Made by a program: the position numbers and the translations under genes. This document shows, piece after piece, positions 30,625 through 42,124 of a stretch of 64,000 bases of DNA. This stretch comes from Enterobacter sp. ENT03. Its GTDB lineage: Bacteria; Pseudomonadota; Gammaproteobacteria; Enterobacterales; Enterobacteriaceae. The DNA lies in the NCBI RefSeq assembly GCF_019218745.1, contig NZ_JAHUXA010000014.1:46915-110914 (forward strand), written 5' to 3'. The notes beneath the pieces are model-generated. The model was not told where the DNA came from. It was given only the letters and a program-made list of their open reading frames with translations, and did no database searches. Position 1 is the stretch's first letter. Every line of letters starts with the position of its first letter.

Positions 30625-32715
30625 TTACGACTTCTTCCCTGCCGTTTTACGCCTTCTGTCCAGATCCTTAATCAGCCTGTTCACGCCGTCATCGGCAAAC
30701 ATCTTCTCAAGGGTGGTATCCAGCTTGCGCCGCCAGTTTTTGTACTGGTAGCTGGTGCCCGGAATGTTCACCGGCGCGGCCATTCCCAGCCAGTCTTCCG
30801 GCTGTAAACCGAGCAGAGCGCTGTTGGAATCCGCGATATAACGCTGCATCCCGCGGTTCAGCGTGCTGGTCATCGCCATACGTGAGGCCTTGTGCCCGGT
30901 ACGTTTTGGCAGACAGCCCTGCTTGTGCAGCGCCTCCAGCAGCCCCTGTTTCGCCCGCTCACGATCCTGATACAGACCGCGCAGCACCTCTTCGTCCGGA
31001 TACAGTCCCAGGGTTTTGCCCAGCGTTAAATCACCGGCTTCCCAGTAACCACGCAGCGTCGGCAAGTCGTGGGTCGTTGCCACCGCCATCGACTGTTGCG
31101 GCCATTTTTGCGGCGGCAGGAAGACGTTCTCGCTGTTCTCGAAATAGAGCACCTTGTAGGAGTAGATGCCGCTGTCGCGCAGCTTGCTGACAATCTCCAC
31201 CGGTACTGTGCCCAGATCTTCACCAATCACCATGCACTGGTGACGCTGGCTTTCAAGGGCAAGGATCGACAGCAAATCATCCACCGGATACTGCACGTAC
31301 GCGCCCTGATCGGCAGTTTCGCCGTAAGGGATCCACCACAGACGCAGCATCGACATCACATGATCGATACGCAGCGCGCCACAGCTTTTCATGTTCGCCC
31401 GTAAGAGCTGGATGAACGGCTCATAGCCGCGCGCCGTCATGACGTGGGGATCCATCGGCGGCAGGCCCCAGTTCTGACCGAGCGGGCCAAGAATATCCGG
31501 CGGCGCGCCAACAGACGCTTTCAGGCAGTAGAGTTCACGATCGCACCAGGTTTCCGCACCGCCTTCGGCCACCCCCACCGCCAGATCACGATACAGGCCG
31601 ATCGGCATAGCGAAGCCCTGGCTGGTTTCCCAGCACTGCGCAAACTGCTCGCAGGCCAGCCACTGTAGCCACAGGAAGAACTGCACCTCGTCGGCGAAGT
31701 CTTCGCAAAACTGCTTCACTTGCGGGCTGTCGGTACGCTGAAAGCCTTCCGGCCAGACCGGCCAGCCCCAGCGCATTTCATCTTCTTTCACCTGCTGCGC
31801 ATGCAGCGCGTCAAACGCCGCCTGCCAGTACAGGCTCTCGCCTTCCTGCGCCACAAAGTCGGTGAATGCCACTTTCTGCGCATCGCTGTCTTTACGCGCA
31901 GAAAAGTCTTTCCACGCCAGACGCAGCGCGGCAATCTTCAGCGCGGTAACGGTCGCGTAATCCACGTAGTCGGCGTCGCGTGCGGCATGCAGGGCGTCCT
32001 GCGTCGAGGCCAGTTTCCACCACTTCTGCGCCGCGTTGCTGCGCTGGAAATCCTCCACGGCGTTCACGTCGATATAGACGATATTCAGCCAACGGCGGGA
32101 TGAGGGGCTGTACGGACTGGCGCTCTCCGGGTTAGCCGGATAAAGCGCATGGATCGGGTTCAGGCCGATAAACGAGCCGCCCCGTTTTGCCACGTCCACC
32201 AGCATGGCTTTCAGATCGCCAAAATCACCGATCCCCCAGTTTTTTTCCGAACGCAGGGTGTAGAGCTGCACGCAGGCGCCCCACAGTTTTTTCCCTTCGT
32301 GCAGCGCGAGCGGTTCGTAGCAGCGTTTCGGCGCGACGATCACCCGGCACGGCCATTGCTGTCTGGCGTTACCGATCTCAAGCTGGTGATAACCTTCCGG
32401 CAACTTCACGGGCAGATTGAGCGCTTTACCGCCCGTGGCCTGGCCGGTGTACTCCCGGCCCTCTTCGGTGATGAGCCGCCAGTGATATTCGCCGCTCCCT
32501 TCAACGGGCAGCGGCATTTTTTTACCGTGGGTAAAGACCTTCACCGGCGGAACAGGCGGAACCGCCCCCTTTTTCGGGGCGGTCGGGCGATGCATGGCGT
32601 CCAGCAAACGCTGTTTGGTTTCACCGCCAATAGACTGCGGTTTACCGTGAGCATTGATGTAATGAGGGCTGATCCCCGCCGCCAGCGCGGCGGCATCAAG
32701 TCGTTTGCTTTCCAT
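30625..32715 (-). CDS. malQ: 4-alpha-glucanotransferase (amylomaltase)
   Basis: Cytosolic GH77 enzyme that disproportionates maltodextrins, releasing glucose and longer dextrins for MalP. 696 residues against 694 in E. coli. Visible motifs include the catalytic nucleophile region RIDHVM, the acid/base region GEDLGTVP and the ATTHDLPTLRGYW segment. Second gene of malPQ; malP ends nine bases upstream of its start. Controlled by MalT through the malP promoter. Confidence 0.97.
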   Translation of the reverse strand: MESKRLDAAALAAGISPHYINAHGKPQSIGGETKQRLLDAMHRPTAPKKGAVPPVPPVKVFTHGKKMPLPVEGSGEYHWRLITEEGREYTGQATGGKALNLPVKLPEGYHQLEIGNARQQWPCRVIVAPKRCYEPLALHEGKKLWGACVQLYTLRSEKNWGIGDFGDLKAMLVDVAKRGGSFIGLNPIHALYPANPESASPYSPSSRRWLNIVYIDVNAVEDFQRSNAAQKWWKLASTQDALHAARDADYVDYATVTALKIAALRLAWKDFSARKDSDAQKVAFTDFVAQEGESLYWQAAFDALHAQQVKEDEMRWGWPVWPEGFQRTDSPQVKQFCEDFADEVQFFLWLQWLACEQFAQCWETSQGFAMPIGLYRDLAVGVAEGGAETWCDRELYCLKASVGAPPDILGPLGQNWGLPPMDPHVMTARGYEPFIQLLRANMKSCGALRIDHVMSMLRLWWIPYGETADQGAYVQYPVDDLLSILALESQRHQCMVIGEDLGTVPVEIVSKLRDSGIYSYKVLYFENSENVFLPPQKWPQQSMAVATTHDLPTLRGYWEAGDLTLGKTLGLYPDEEVLRGLYQDRERAKQGLLEALHKQGCLPKRTGHKASRMAMTSTLNRGMQRYIADSNSALLGLQPEDWLGMAAPVNIPGTSYQYKNWRRKLDTTLEKMFADDGVNRLIKDLDRRRKTAGKKS

Positions 32716-32723
32716 GGCTTTCC

Positions 32724-35114
32724 TTAACGTTTGGCCTGCCAGATACGAGTCTGATAATCACGGATGGAGCGATCCGAACTGAACATGCCGCAACGGGCGG
32801 TGTTCAGAATGGCGGCTCGCGTCCAGGCGTCCTGATCGCGGTACAGGACGTCCACTTGTTTTTGCGCGTCAACATAGGCGGTGAAGTCGGCCATCACCAG
32901 ATACGGATCGCCACCCTGCTTGCCCATGCTGTGCAGCATCTGATCAAAGGCATGTTTATCGCCGTCGCTGTAGATGCCGCTTTCCAGCTCTTTGAGCACC
33001 GCATCCAGCACTTTGTCTTTCTTCCGCCACTTCAGCGGATCGTAGCCTTTGGCTTTCAGTGCCTTCACCTGTTCAACAGTATGGCCGAAGATAAAGATGT
33101 TATCGTCGCCAACCTGCTCAGCAATTTCGACATTAGCGCCATCCAGCGTACCGACCGTGAGCGCGCCGTTGAGCGCCAGCTTCATGTTGCCGGTGCCGGA
33201 GGCCTCTTTGCCCGCCGTAGAAATCTGCTCAGAAACATCCGCCGCCGGGATCAGCATTTCTGCTGCTGACACGCAGTAATCCGGCAGGAACACCACTTTC
33301 AGTTTGTCGCCGACGCGGGGATCGTTATTCACCGCTTCCGCCACTTTATTGATGGCGAAGATGATGTTTTTCGCCAGGTAATAACCTGGTGCTGCTTTCG
33401 CACCAAACAGGAAGACGCGCGGCACGCGGTCGGCAGCCGGGTTTTCACGGATCTCTTTGTACAGCGCCAGAATATGCAGCAGGTTAAGGTGCTGACGTTT
33501 GTATTCGTGCAGGCGTTTGATCTGAATATCAAAAATCGCTTCCGGATTGATGTCGACGCCGGTACGCGCTTTCACATAGCTCGCCAGACGCACTTTGTTC
33601 GCCCGTTTGATGTCGCGGTACTGCGCGCGGAACGCGGCGTCATCGGCGTATTTTTCCAGCCCTTGCAACTTATCGAGATCGTCGGCCCATTCGGTTTTCA
33701 GCGTGGTGTCGAGCAGCGCGGCCAGCGCCGGGTTGCACTGTTTTATCCAGCGACGCGGGGTGATGCCGTTGGTGACGTTATGGAATTTGTTCGGCCACAG
33801 CTGGTGATATTCCGGGAACAGATCTTTAACCACCAGATCCGAGTGCAGCGCCGCCACGCCGTTGACAGCAAAGCCGCTCACGACGCACATATTCGCCATG
33901 CGCACCTGTTTGTTGTGCACCACCGCCAGCTTCGCCCAAACGTCTTTGTCGCCCGGCCAGGTTTGATCCACCAGGGTTTTAAAGCGGTTATTAATGGTGT
34001 TGATGATCTGCATGTGGCGCGGCAGCAGGGCTTTCACCAGTTTCTCATCCCAGCACTCCAGCGCTTCCGGCATCAGGGTGTGGTTAGTGTACGCAAAGGT
34101 TTTGCTGGCGATCGCCCAGGCGTCGTCCCAGCTCAGCTGATGCTCGTCGATCAGCACGCGCAGCAGTTCCGGAATGGCGATGGTCGGGTGCGTGTCGTTT
34201 AACTGGATCACTTCGAAGTCCGGCAACTGCGCAATGGCGCGACCGGCAAGGTGATGGCGACGCAGAATATCAGCCACCGAACAGGCGCACTGGAAATACT
34301 GCTGCATCAGGCGCAGTTTTTTGCCCGCCAGATGGTTGTCGTTCGGGTAGAGCACTTTCGTCAGTTTTTCCGCGTCGATGCCCTGCTGCTCGGCACGCAG
34401 AAAATCACCGTTGTTAAAACGGGTTAAATCAAACGGATGGGCATGTTTTGCCTGCCACAGGCGCAGCGGCTGCGCGACGCTGTTGCGATAGCCAAGCACC
34501 GGCAGATCCCAGGCTTCGCCGATAAGCGTAAAGGCTGGCGTCCAGTGGCCGTCTTTGCTGACTTTACCGCCGATGCCGACCTGCACATCCAGCGCGGAAT
34601 TGTGACGGAACCACGGATAGCTGCCGCGATGCCAGTCGTCCGGCGCTTCCTGCTGTTTTCCACCGGCAAACGACTGGCGGAACAGGCCGTACTGGTAATT
34701 CAGGCCATAGCCGGTCGCCGCCTGCCCCACCGTCGCCATTGAATCCAGGAAACAGGCGGCAAGACGCCCCAGCCCACCGTTACCCAGCGCCGGATCGATC
34801 TCTTCTTCGAGCAAATCCGTCAGGTTAACGTCATGAGAAGTAAGCACATCGCTGACTTCCTGATACCAGCCGAGGTTGAGCAGGTTGTTCCCGGTCAGGC
34901 GACCAATCAGAAATTCCATTGAAATGTAGTTCACGTGGCGCTGATTTTTCGCCGGCGCTTTCGCTGGCACCGGCAGTAATTCCGCCAGCGCGCCGCTGAC
35001 CGCGTGCCACCACTGCTGCCGGGTCATCTCGTCTGCGGCCTGCAGACCAAAACGCTGCCACTGACGGGCCAGGGCCGCTTCGAATTGTGCTTTGTTAAAT
35101 GTGGGCTGTGACAT
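32724..35114 (-). CDS. malP: Maltodextrin phosphorylase
   Basis: GT35 phosphorylase, PLP-dependent, releasing glucose 1-phosphate from maltodextrins in the cytosol. 796 residues against 797 in E. coli. The PLP-lysine region reads [14 protein letters not shown], with [15 protein letters not shown] following. Start at the ATG at 35114 ([12 protein letters not shown]). Paralogue of glgP at 42210-44657, from which it differs in N-terminal length. First gene of malPQ, with MalT boxes upstream. Confidence 0.98.
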   Translation of the reverse strand: MSQPTFNKAQFEAALARQWQRFGLQAADEMTRQQWWHAVSGALAELLPVPAKAPAKNQRHVNYISMEFLIGRLTGNNLLNLGWYQEVSDVLTSHDVNLTDLLEEEIDPALGNGGLGRLAACFLDSMATVGQAATGYGLNYQYGLFRQSFAGGKQQEAPDDWHRGSYPWFRHNSALDVQVGIGGKVSKDGHWTPAFTLIGEAWDLPVLGYRNSVAQPLRLWQAKHAHPFDLTRFNNGDFLRAEQQGIDAEKLTKVLYPNDNHLAGKKLRLMQQYFQCACSVADILRRHHLAGRAIAQLPDFEVIQLNDTHPTIAIPELLRVLIDEHQLSWDDAWAIASKTFAYTNHTLMPEALECWDEKLVKALLPRHMQIINTINNRFKTLVDQTWPGDKDVWAKLAVVHNKQVRMANMCVVSGFAVNGVAALHSDLVVKDLFPEYHQLWPNKFHNVTNGITPRRWIKQCNPALAALLDTTLKTEWADDLDKLQGLEKYADDAAFRAQYRDIKRANKVRLASYVKARTGVDINPEAIFDIQIKRLHEYKRQHLNLLHILALYKEIRENPAADRVPRVFLFGAKAAPGYYLAKNIIFAINKVAEAVNNDPRVGDKLKVVFLPDYCVSAAEMLIPAADVSEQISTAGKEASGTGNMKLALNGALTVGTLDGANVEIAEQVGDDNIFIFGHTVEQVKALKAKGYDPLKWRKKDKVLDAVLKELESGIYSDGDKHAFDQMLHSMGKQGGDPYLVMADFTAYVDAQKQVDVLYRDQDAWTRAAILNTARCGMFSSDRSIRDYQTRIWQAKR

Positions 35115-35180
35115 AGAAAACTCGGGTCCTGTAAGTAAAAAACAACATTAGTGCTAGTGTGCCTGGCTCCCGTTTCGACT

Positions 35181-35227
35181 ACCTCATCCCGCCAGGGATT
35201 AGAAAGGGAGGAGCAGCGGGGATGAGC
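35181..35227. promoter_or_regulatory. Cluster of MalT boxes for malPQ
   Basis: Three matches to the MalT box GGGGATGAGG occur together: CCTCATCCC at 35182-35190 (minus strand), GGGAGGAG at about 35206 and GGGGATGAG at 35218-35226 (plus strand). Grouped boxes like this upstream of malP bind the MalT-ATP-maltotriose multimer in E. coli. Confidence 0.75.
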
Positions 35228-35562
35228 AAAAAATGTGATCCTGAGCACTTAGCGTCCCTGCCTCGCGCATTTTGCCGGGGCAATGTGCTGATTAATCAGA
35301 ACAGGCTCAAAAAAATGAAATGTTGTTTTAGAGAAAATACGTCAGCCATGAAAAAGCAATGCGGCGGAAATATTGTTTTGCTGAATTTTTAATCACTGTC
35401 ACGGCTATTTTTTTAGTCATAACCTGACACCGTTTTTCATAATAATTATTCTTCTTTATGGAATAAAAAACCCTGTTTTTTCATTTGCGCGCTTTATCGA
35501 CAATTCAGTGCTGATGCGCCATGGCTACCCTTCGGAGCTATTATTCATAAAGGTTATGGAAT

Positions 35563-35578
35563 TGTGACACAGTGCAAA
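35563..35578 (+). promoter_or_regulatory. CRP site of malT
   Basis: TGTGACACAGTGCAAA: a perfect left half TGTGA with six spacer bases and a weaker right half. It lies about 124 bases before the malT ATG. The same sequence context is present upstream of E. coli malT, whose transcription depends on cAMP-CRP. Confidence 0.8.
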
Positions 35579-35701
35579 TTAAGCGCGGTCAAATTCGGAC
35601 ATAACTTGCAATACATGGCATTCTGGCCGAACGTATTCCTTATTAATTACGAAGCGCAAAAAAAATCGCCTTTCCCGTTACCTCACAGTGAAGTGATGAC
35701 T

Positions 35702-38407
35702 ATGTTGATTCCGTCTAAATTAAGTCGCCCGGTTCGCCTTGACCACACAGTGGTGCGTGACCGTTTGCTGGCTAAACTTGCGGGCGCCAACAATTTTCGC
35801 CTGGCGCTGGTGACAAGTCCTGCCGGTTATGGAAAAACGACCCTTATTTCGCAATGGGCCGCAGGGAAAAGCGATCTCGGATGGTTTTCCCTTGATGAAG
35901 GGGATAACCAACAGGAGCGCTTCGCCAATTATTTTATGGCGGCGGTGCAACAGGCCACCCACGGCCACTGCGTTACCAGCGAAGCCATTGCTCAAAAAGG
36001 CCAGTACGCCAGCCTGTCATCGCTGTTTGCGCAGTTATTTATCGAGCTGGCAGACTGGGACCGCCCGCTGTATCTGGTGATTGATGATTACCACCTGATC
36101 TCCAACCCGGTGATCCACGACGCCATGCGCTTTTTCCTGCGCCATCAGCCGGAATGCCTGACGCTGGTGGTGCTGTCGCGTAATCTGCCGCAGCTGGGCA
36201 TTGCCAACCTGCGCGTGCGCGATCAACTGCTGGAAATCGGCAGTCAGCATCTGGCCTTTACCCATCAGGAAGCGAAGCTGTTTTTTGACTGTCGCCTGGA
36301 ATGGCCTATTGAACCGGCGGAAAGCAGCCGTCTGTGCGACGATGTCGCCGGCTGGGCCACCGCGCTCCAGCTTATTGCCCTCTCCGCCCGTCAAAATAAC
36401 CATGCCGCGCACCAGTCGGCGCGCCGCCTCGCCGGGATCAACGCCAGCCATCTGTCCGATTATCTGGTGGATGAGGTGCTGGATAATATCGATCTCAGTA
36501 CCCGCCATTTGTTGCTGAAAAGTTCCCTGCTGCGCTCAATGAACGATGCGCTGATTGTGCGTGTCACGGGCGAAGAAAACGGGCAGATGCGCCTGGAAGA
36601 GATCGAACGTCAGGGCCTTTTTCTGCAACGGATGGATGATTCCGGTGAATGGTTCAGCTATCACCCGCTGTTCGGCAATTTCCTGCGTCAGCGCTGTCAG
36701 TGGGAACTGGCGACCGAGCTGCCGGAGATCCACCGCGCGGCGGCGGAAAGCTGGATGGCGCAGGGTTTCCCCAGCGAAGCCATTCATCACGCGCTGGCGG
36801 CGGGCGATGGCTGCATGCTGCGCGACATTCTGCTCCATCACGCCTGGGGGCTGTTTAACCACAGCGAACTGGCGCTGCTGGAAGAATCCCTCAAGGCGCT
36901 GCCCTGGGAAAGCCTGCTGGAGAATCCGCGTCTGGTGCTGTTACAGGCGTGGCTGATGCAGAGCCAGTACCGCTACAGTGAAGTGAATACCCTGCTGGCC
37001 CGCGCCGAGCAGGAGATGGACATGGAAATGGATCGCTCCCTGCATGGCGATTTCAACGCCCTGCGCGCACAGGTGGCCATCAACGCCGGCGATCCCGCCG
37101 AAGCCGAGCGCCTGTCGACGGTGGCGCTGGAAGAGTTGCCACTGGCGAACTACTACAGCCGCATTGTTGCCACCTCGGTGCACGGTGAAGTGCTGCACTG
37201 CAAAGGACAGCTGTCTAACTCGTTAACAGTGATGCAGCAGACTGAGCAGATGGCGCGTCGCCACGATGTCTGGCATTACGCGCTGTGGAGTCTGATCCAG
37301 CAAAGTGAAATTTTGTTTGCCCAGGGCTTTTTACAGGCCGCGTGGGAAACGCAGGAAAAAGCCTTTACGCTGATCCGCGAGCAGCACCTGGAGCAGTTAC
37401 CGCTGCACGAGTTTTTGCTGCGCATTCGCGCGCAGCTGCTGTGGGCATGGGCGCGGCTCGATGAATCCGAAGCGGCCGCCCGCGAAGGGCTGAACGTACT
37501 CGCCGCCTACCAGCCGCAGCAGCAGATGCAGTGCCTGGCGCTGCTGGTGCAAAATTCACTGGCGCGTGGCGATCTGGATAATGCCCGCAGCCATCTCAAC
37601 CGCCTGGAAAACCTGCTCGGCAACGGTCAGTATCACAGCGACTGGGTGTCCAACGCCGATAAAGTGCGGGTGATCTACTGGCAGATGATTGGCGACAAAA
37701 ATGCCGCCGCCCAGTGGCTGCGTCAGACGCCGAAACCGGAATTCGCCGATAACCACTTCCTGCAAAGCCAGTGGCGCAACATTGCTCGTGCGCAGATCCT
37801 GCTTGGGGATTTTGATCCGGCAGAAATGGTGCTGGAGGAGTTAAACGAAAACGCGCGCAGTCTGCGGCTGATGAGCGATCTGAACCGCAACCTGTTGCTG
37901 CTGAACCAACTCTACTGGCAGGCGGGCCGTAAAAGCGATGCGCAGCGGGTGCTGATGGAAGCGCTGACGCTGGCTAACCGCACCGGCTTTATCAGCCACT
38001 TTGTGATCGAAGGGGAAGCGATGGCGCAGCAGCTGCGTCAGCTGATCCAGCTTAATGCCCTGCCGGAACTGGAAGGACATCGCGCCCAGCGTATTCTTCG
38101 CGACATTAACCAGCATCATCGCCACAAGTTTGCGCATTTTGATGAAGGTTTTGTCGAAAGGCTGCTTAATCACCCGGAAGTACCGGAGCTGATCCGCACC
38201 AGTCCCCTGACCCAGCGGGAATGGCAGGTACTGGGATTAATCTATTCCGGCTACAGCAACGAGCAGATTGCCGGGGAGCTGGCCGTGGCGGCCACCACCA
38301 TCAAAACGCACATTCGCAATCTGTATCAGAAGCTTGGCGTGGCGCATCGTCAGGATGCGGTGCAGCACGCCCAGCAGTTATTGAAGATGATGGGATACGG
38401 GGTGTAA
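35702..38407 (+). CDS. malT: Maltose regulon activator MalT
   Basis: ATP- and maltotriose-dependent STAND-family activator of the maltose genes, including malPQ opposite. Walker [10 protein letters not shown] is near residue 39 and Walker B-like LVIDDYH near 128. A helical arm and TPR-like sensor domain (about 440-800) follow, then a C-terminal LuxR-type HTH ([20 protein letters not shown]). I use the ATG at 35702 ([15 protein letters not shown]), giving 901 residues as in E. coli. The frame is open 46 codons upstream, but this is the known leader region. Confidence 0.97.
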   Translation: MLIPSKLSRPVRLDHTVVRDRLLAKLAGANNFRLALVTSPAGYGKTTLISQWAAGKSDLGWFSLDEGDNQQERFANYFMAAVQQATHGHCVTSEAIAQKGQYASLSSLFAQLFIELADWDRPLYLVIDDYHLISNPVIHDAMRFFLRHQPECLTLVVLSRNLPQLGIANLRVRDQLLEIGSQHLAFTHQEAKLFFDCRLEWPIEPAESSRLCDDVAGWATALQLIALSARQNNHAAHQSARRLAGINASHLSDYLVDEVLDNIDLSTRHLLLKSSLLRSMNDALIVRVTGEENGQMRLEEIERQGLFLQRMDDSGEWFSYHPLFGNFLRQRCQWELATELPEIHRAAAESWMAQGFPSEAIHHALAAGDGCMLRDILLHHAWGLFNHSELALLEESLKALPWESLLENPRLVLLQAWLMQSQYRYSEVNTLLARAEQEMDMEMDRSLHGDFNALRAQVAINAGDPAEAERLSTVALEELPLANYYSRIVATSVHGEVLHCKGQLSNSLTVMQQTEQMARRHDVWHYALWSLIQQSEILFAQGFLQAAWETQEKAFTLIREQHLEQLPLHEFLLRIRAQLLWAWARLDESEAAAREGLNVLAAYQPQQQMQCLALLVQNSLARGDLDNARSHLNRLENLLGNGQYHSDWVSNADKVRVIYWQMIGDKNAAAQWLRQTPKPEFADNHFLQSQWRNIARAQILLGDFDPAEMVLEELNENARSLRLMSDLNRNLLLLNQLYWQAGRKSDAQRVLMEALTLANRTGFISHFVIEGEAMAQQLRQLIQLNALPELEGHRAQRILRDINQHHRHKFAHFDEGFVERLLNHPEVPELIRTSPLTQREWQVLGLIYSGYSNEQIAGELAVAATTIKTHIRNLYQKLGVAHRQDAVQHAQQLLKMMGYGV

Positions 38408-38417
38408 ACCCCGTTGC

Positions 38418-39176
38418 TTAGCACAGCTCAAGCTGAATATTGTGATCCTTGATGACCTGCAACACACCGGCGGGCGGCATCACGTCGGTGTACACCGCAT
38501 TCACCATGCTGATGCTGCCCATGTTCACCATCGCGTTACGGGCAAATTTCGAGTGATCCACCACCAGCATCACGTGGCGTGAGTTTTCAATGATCGCCCG
38601 TTTGGTGCGCACTTCATGGTAATCAAACTCCAGCAGTGAGCCGTCGCTGTCGATGCCGCTGATCCCAAGAATGCCGAAATCCAGGCGGAATTGAGAGATA
38701 AAATCCAGCGTCGCTTCGCCAATAATCCCGCCATCACGGCTGCGCAATTCGCCCCCGGCGAGAATAATACGAAAGTCTTCTTTCGTTTTAAGCGTGTTGG
38801 CGACGTTCAGATTGTTAGTCACCACCCGCAGATTACTGTGCTCCAGTAATGCATGGGCCACCGCTTCCGGCGTGGTGCCAATATCGATAAATAGCGTCGC
38901 GCCGTTAGGGATCTGGCTTGCTACTTTGCGGGCAATGCGTTCTTTTTCAGCGGTTTGCGTGGCTTTACGATCGTGCCACGGGGTATTCACCGAGCTGGAC
39001 GGCAACGCCGCGCCGCCGTGATGACGCAGGATCATATTCTGATCGGCAAGGTCATTCAGATCGCGGCGGATGGTCTGCGGGCTGACGGAAAACTGCTCCA
39101 CCAGCTCTTCGGTACTGACGTACCCCTGCTTTTTAACCAGCTCGATAATGGCATCGTGGCGTTGTGTCTGCTTCAT
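38418..39176 (-). CDS. glpR: Glycerol-3-phosphate regulon repressor GlpR
   Basis: DeoR-family repressor released by glycerol 3-phosphate; represses glp genes including glpD nearby. The N-terminal HTH (QGYVSTEELVEQFSVSPQTIRRDLN, quoted in part) is followed by the sugar-phosphate-binding DeoR C-terminal domain (FIDIGTTPEAVAHAL). 252 residues as in E. coli. Last gene of glpEGR; convergent with malT, only 10 bp between the stops. E. coli has rtcR/rtcBA at this junction; they are absent here. Confidence 0.97.
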   Translation of the reverse strand: MKQTQRHDAIIELVKKQGYVSTEELVEQFSVSPQTIRRDLNDLADQNMILRHHGGAALPSSSVNTPWHDRKATQTAEKERIARKVASQIPNGATLFIDIGTTPEAVAHALLEHSNLRVVTNNLNVANTLKTKEDFRIILAGGELRSRDGGIIGEATLDFISQFRLDFGILGISGIDSDGSLLEFDYHEVRTKRAIIENSRHVMLVVDHSKFARNAMVNMGSISMVNAVYTDVMPPAGVLQVIKDHNIQLELC

Positions 39177-39193
39177 GAAATATCCCAGAAAAT

Positions 39194-40024
39194 TTATGTT
39201 CGTTTTCGCACATTCTGCGTATCCACAAACGCCATGGCGAGACCGACAACCAGACCGGTGACATGCGCACCATTGGCGATGGACATGCCAAACAGATCAA
39301 ACCAACCGGCAATTAACCATACTAAGGCAAAGGCTATCAAGCCGCGTGGCAAATTAATCCCGCTTTGCGGATCGCGCTCGCCCCGCAGCCAGACGTAGCC
39401 CATCAGCGCGTAGACCACGCCGGACAAGCCGCCGAACCACGGACCGCTGAATTTATGCTGCACGTAGCCGCTTAATAGAGCACTGATAATGGTGATAACA
39501 ATTAACTTGCCGCTGCCGAGGCGCTTTTCCACCGCGCCGCCGAGAAACCACCACCACAGCAGGTTAAAAAGAATGTGCAGCACGGAAAAATGCATCACCG
39601 CATGGCTGAAATAACGCCAGACGTCAAAGCGCAGGGAGGGATCGTACGGCCAGGCCAGCCATACCATCACCGGCTGATCACCCACCACGTTCATGATGAT
39701 AAACACCAGAATACAGACCGCCGCCAGCGCCAGTGTAAACGGCCCGGCCCGCTGGCGCAGCGTCGCCATAAAAGGATAACGCTGATAGTGCAGGCCGCTG
39801 TTGGTCTGGCCTGACGTCCAGCTTGCCGCCAGATAACGCGGATCGCCGGGGTTTTGCAGAAAACGTTCAAGTTCTGCGTGGACGCGCCCGGCCTGGCTTT
39901 CATCCGCCAGCCAGACGTCGGTTTTGTCATGATGCTGAAGCGTCAGGGTGATGCCCTGCGTTTGCATGTAATCAACAAACGCCTGAGCGATACGCGGGTT
40001 GGTAAAAGAGGTGATCATCAACAT
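39194..40024 (-). CDS. glpG: Rhomboid intramembrane serine protease GlpG
   Basis: Six-helix inner-membrane rhomboid protease with a cytosolic N-terminal domain. The catalytic Ser is in [12 protein letters not shown] (about residue 201) and the His in NGAHVTG (about 254). The L1-loop [24 protein letters not shown] region is typical. I use the ATG at 40024 (MLMITSF), giving 276 residues as in E. coli; a GTG four codons upstream is an alternative. Between glpE and glpR in one operon. Confidence 0.97.
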   Translation of the reverse strand: MLMITSFTNPRIAQAFVDYMQTQGITLTLQHHDKTDVWLADESQAGRVHAELERFLQNPGDPRYLAASWTSGQTNSGLHYQRYPFMATLRQRAGPFTLALAAVCILVFIIMNVVGDQPVMVWLAWPYDPSLRFDVWRYFSHAVMHFSVLHILFNLLWWWFLGGAVEKRLGSGKLIVITIISALLSGYVQHKFSGPWFGGLSGVVYALMGYVWLRGERDPQSGINLPRGLIAFALVWLIAGWFDLFGMSIANGAHVTGLVVGLAMAFVDTQNVRKRT

Positions 40025-40068
40025 CGCTGTCTGCACTTATTCCACATAAAAGAGGACAGTATAAAGGG

Positions 40069-40398
40069 TTAACGCGATCCGTGCGCCACCTCGCCAGGAA
40101 AATGGCGGTGCCAGGCGTCGAACCCGCCATCCACGCTGTAGACCTGATCAAAACCCTGTTGCAGCAGATATTGCGCCGCACCTTTGCTGCTATTGCCGTG
40201 ATAGCACATCACCATTACCGGCGTATCGTAATCGTTTTCCTGCATAAAGGCGCTGAGCGTATCGTTCGTCAGGTGGAACGCGCCGGGGGTGTGGCCCATG
40301 GCGAAGCTTTGCGGATCGCGAATATCCACCAGCACCGCCTGCTTTTGCTGCAGCTTCTGATGGGTTTCTTCCACATTAATACATTCAAATTGATCCAT
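40069..40398 (-). CDS. glpE: Thiosulfate sulfurtransferase GlpE
   Basis: Single-domain rhodanese that transfers sulfane sulfur from thiosulfate to cyanide or thioredoxin in vitro. The active-site Cys65 is in the loop [11 protein letters not shown]. 109 residues from the ATG at 40398 ([11 protein letters not shown]), against 108 in E. coli. The open frame extends 34 codons upstream without similarity. First gene of glpEGR, divergent from glpD. Confidence 0.96.
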   Translation of the reverse strand: MDQFECINVEETHQKLQQKQAVLVDIRDPQSFAMGHTPGAFHLTNDTLSAFMQENDYDTPVMVMCYHGNSSKGAAQYLLQQGFDQVYSVDGGFDAWHRHFPGEVAHGSR

Positions 40399-40549
40399 GG
40401 TGCTCTCTTTCGTTGTGCTGATTCTGGCGGGTACGCTGGCCCCACATCTTAGCGACAAGTTTACGTCCTCACGGCAGGTAAACGCCATTATGTTATGCAT
40501 ATCACTCTAAATTGTTTTTTTGATGTTACCAATACGCCATTCCTTTGCT

Positions 40550-40590
40550 ATCATGAGCGATAACGAACATTTTTGAGCTTTTACGAAAGT
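40550..40590. promoter_or_regulatory. GlpR operator region between glpE and glpD
   Basis: The minus-strand decamer AATGTTCGTT (40562-40571) fits the GlpR half-site consensus WATKYTCGWW exactly, with a degenerate neighbour CATGAGCGAT at 40552-40561. Tandem operators at this place repress glpD in E. coli when glycerol 3-phosphate is absent. Confidence 0.7.
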
Positions 40591-40603
40591 GCATGAGGCG
40601 AAC

Positions 40604-42109
40604 ATGGAAACCAAAGATCTGATTGTGATAGGCGGGGGCATCAACGGTGCCGGTATCGCGGCAGACGCCGCAGGGCGCGGGTTATCTGTGCTCATGCTGG
40701 AAGCGCAGGATCTCGCCTGCGCCACCTCGTCAGCGAGTTCGAAACTGATCCACGGCGGCCTGCGCTACCTTGAACACTACGAGTTCCGCCTGGTGAGCGA
40801 AGCCCTGGCCGAACGTGAAGTGCTGCTGAAAATGGCGCCGCACATTGCTTTCCCGATGCGCTTCCGCCTGCCCCACCGCCCGCATTTACGCCCGGCATGG
40901 ATGATCCGCATTGGTCTGTTTATGTACGATCATCTGGGTAAACGCACCAGTCTGCCCGCGTCTACCGGTTTGCGTTTTGGCGCAGAATCCGTAATGAAAC
41001 CCGAAATCGTGCGCGGTTTCGAATATTCTGACTGCTGGGTGGACGATGCGCGCATGGTACTGGCGAATGCGCAAATGGTAGTGCGCAAAGGCGGCGAAGT
41101 GATGACCCGTACCCGCGCCACCTCCGCCAAACGTGTTAACGGTCTGTGGGTAGTGGAAGCCGAAGATATTGATACCGGCGAGAAATACACCTGGCAGGCG
41201 CGCGGTCTGGTGAATGCGACTGGCCCGTGGGTGAAACAATTCTTCGACGAAGGGATGGAGCTGCCGTCACCTTATGGTATCCGCCTGATCAAAGGTAGCC
41301 ACATCGTTGTGCCGCGCGTCCATACGCAGAAACAGGCCTACATCCTGCAAAACGAAGATAAACGTATTGTGTTTGTGATCCCATGGATGGATGAGTTTTC
41401 CATCATTGGCACCACCGATGTGGAATATCAGGGCGATCCGAAAAACGTTGAGATCGACGAAAGCGAAATCAACTACCTGCTGAAGGTCTATAACGCGCAC
41501 TTCAAAAAGCAACTGGCGCGCGACGATATTGTCTGGACTTACTCTGGCGTGCGTCCACTGTGCGATGACGAATCCGATTCGCCGCAGGCTATTACCCGTG
41601 ATTACACGCTGGATATTCACGACGAAAACGGTAAAGCGCCACTGCTGTCGGTATTCGGCGGCAAGCTGACTACTTACCGTAAGCTGGCAGAGCACGCGAT
41701 GGAAAAACTGTCGACGTACTATAAAGACATCGGCCCGGCGTGGACCAAAAACTGCGTGCTACCGGGTGGCGATCTGCAGGGCGATCGTGACGATTACGCG
41801 GCTAAACTGCGTCGTCGCTATCCGTTTATCAGTGAGCAAATGGCGCGTCATTATGCCCGCACTTACGGCAGCAACAGCGAGCTGATCCTTGCCAGCGCGA
41901 CGTCGCTGGCCGATCTGGGTGAAGATTTTGGCCATGAGTTTTACGAAGCAGAATTGCGTTATCTGGTCGAGCATGAATGGGTGCGTCGTCTGGACGATGC
42001 GATCTGGCGTCGTACGAAACAGGGGATGTGGCTGAACGCCGAGCAGCAGTCGCGCATTTCTCAGTGGCTGACGCGCCACGCGAAACGCGAGCTGTCGTTA
42101 GCGTCATAA
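40604..42109 (+). CDS. glpD: Aerobic glycerol-3-phosphate dehydrogenase
   Basis: Membrane-associated flavoenzyme oxidising glycerol 3-phosphate to dihydroxyacetone phosphate and passing electrons to ubiquinone. The FAD dinucleotide-binding motif GGGINGAGIA is near residue 10, and SSKLIHGGLRYLE follows as the second family signature. I use the ATG at 40604 (METKDLIVIGGG), giving 501 residues as in E. coli; a GTG five codons upstream is open. Controlled by GlpR. Confidence 0.98.
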   Translation: METKDLIVIGGGINGAGIAADAAGRGLSVLMLEAQDLACATSSASSKLIHGGLRYLEHYEFRLVSEALAEREVLLKMAPHIAFPMRFRLPHRPHLRPAWMIRIGLFMYDHLGKRTSLPASTGLRFGAESVMKPEIVRGFEYSDCWVDDARMVLANAQMVVRKGGEVMTRTRATSAKRVNGLWVVEAEDIDTGEKYTWQARGLVNATGPWVKQFFDEGMELPSPYGIRLIKGSHIVVPRVHTQKQAYILQNEDKRIVFVIPWMDEFSIIGTTDVEYQGDPKNVEIDESEINYLLKVYNAHFKKQLARDDIVWTYSGVRPLCDDESDSPQAITRDYTLDIHDENGKAPLLSVFGGKLTTYRKLAEHAMEKLSTYYKDIGPAWTKNCVLPGGDLQGDRDDYAAKLRRRYPFISEQMARHYARTYGSNSELILASATSLADLGEDFGHEFYEAELRYLVEHEWVRRLDDAIWRRTKQGMWLNAEQQSRISQWLTRHAKRELSLAS

Positions 42110-42124
42110 GCCGAACGTTCGGTT

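Larger units (their letters stand above)
35115..35701. promoter_or_regulatory. malP-malT divergent control region
   Basis: 587 bp. The malP side carries a cluster of MalT boxes; the malT side carries a CRP site (both listed separately). The middle (about 35240-35500) is AT-rich and has no gene I can support. The open frame preceding malT from 35564 is non-coding leader. Confidence 0.75.

Noticed and set aside
35159..35392. 77-codon plus-strand frame in the malP-malT region
   Set aside because: It runs through the MalT boxes and has no plausible ribosome site or similarity; regulatory DNA explains the region better.
35564..35701. N-terminal extension of MalT
   Set aside because: The extension overlaps the CRP site and promoter; the ATG at 35702 restores the 901-residue E. 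coli length.
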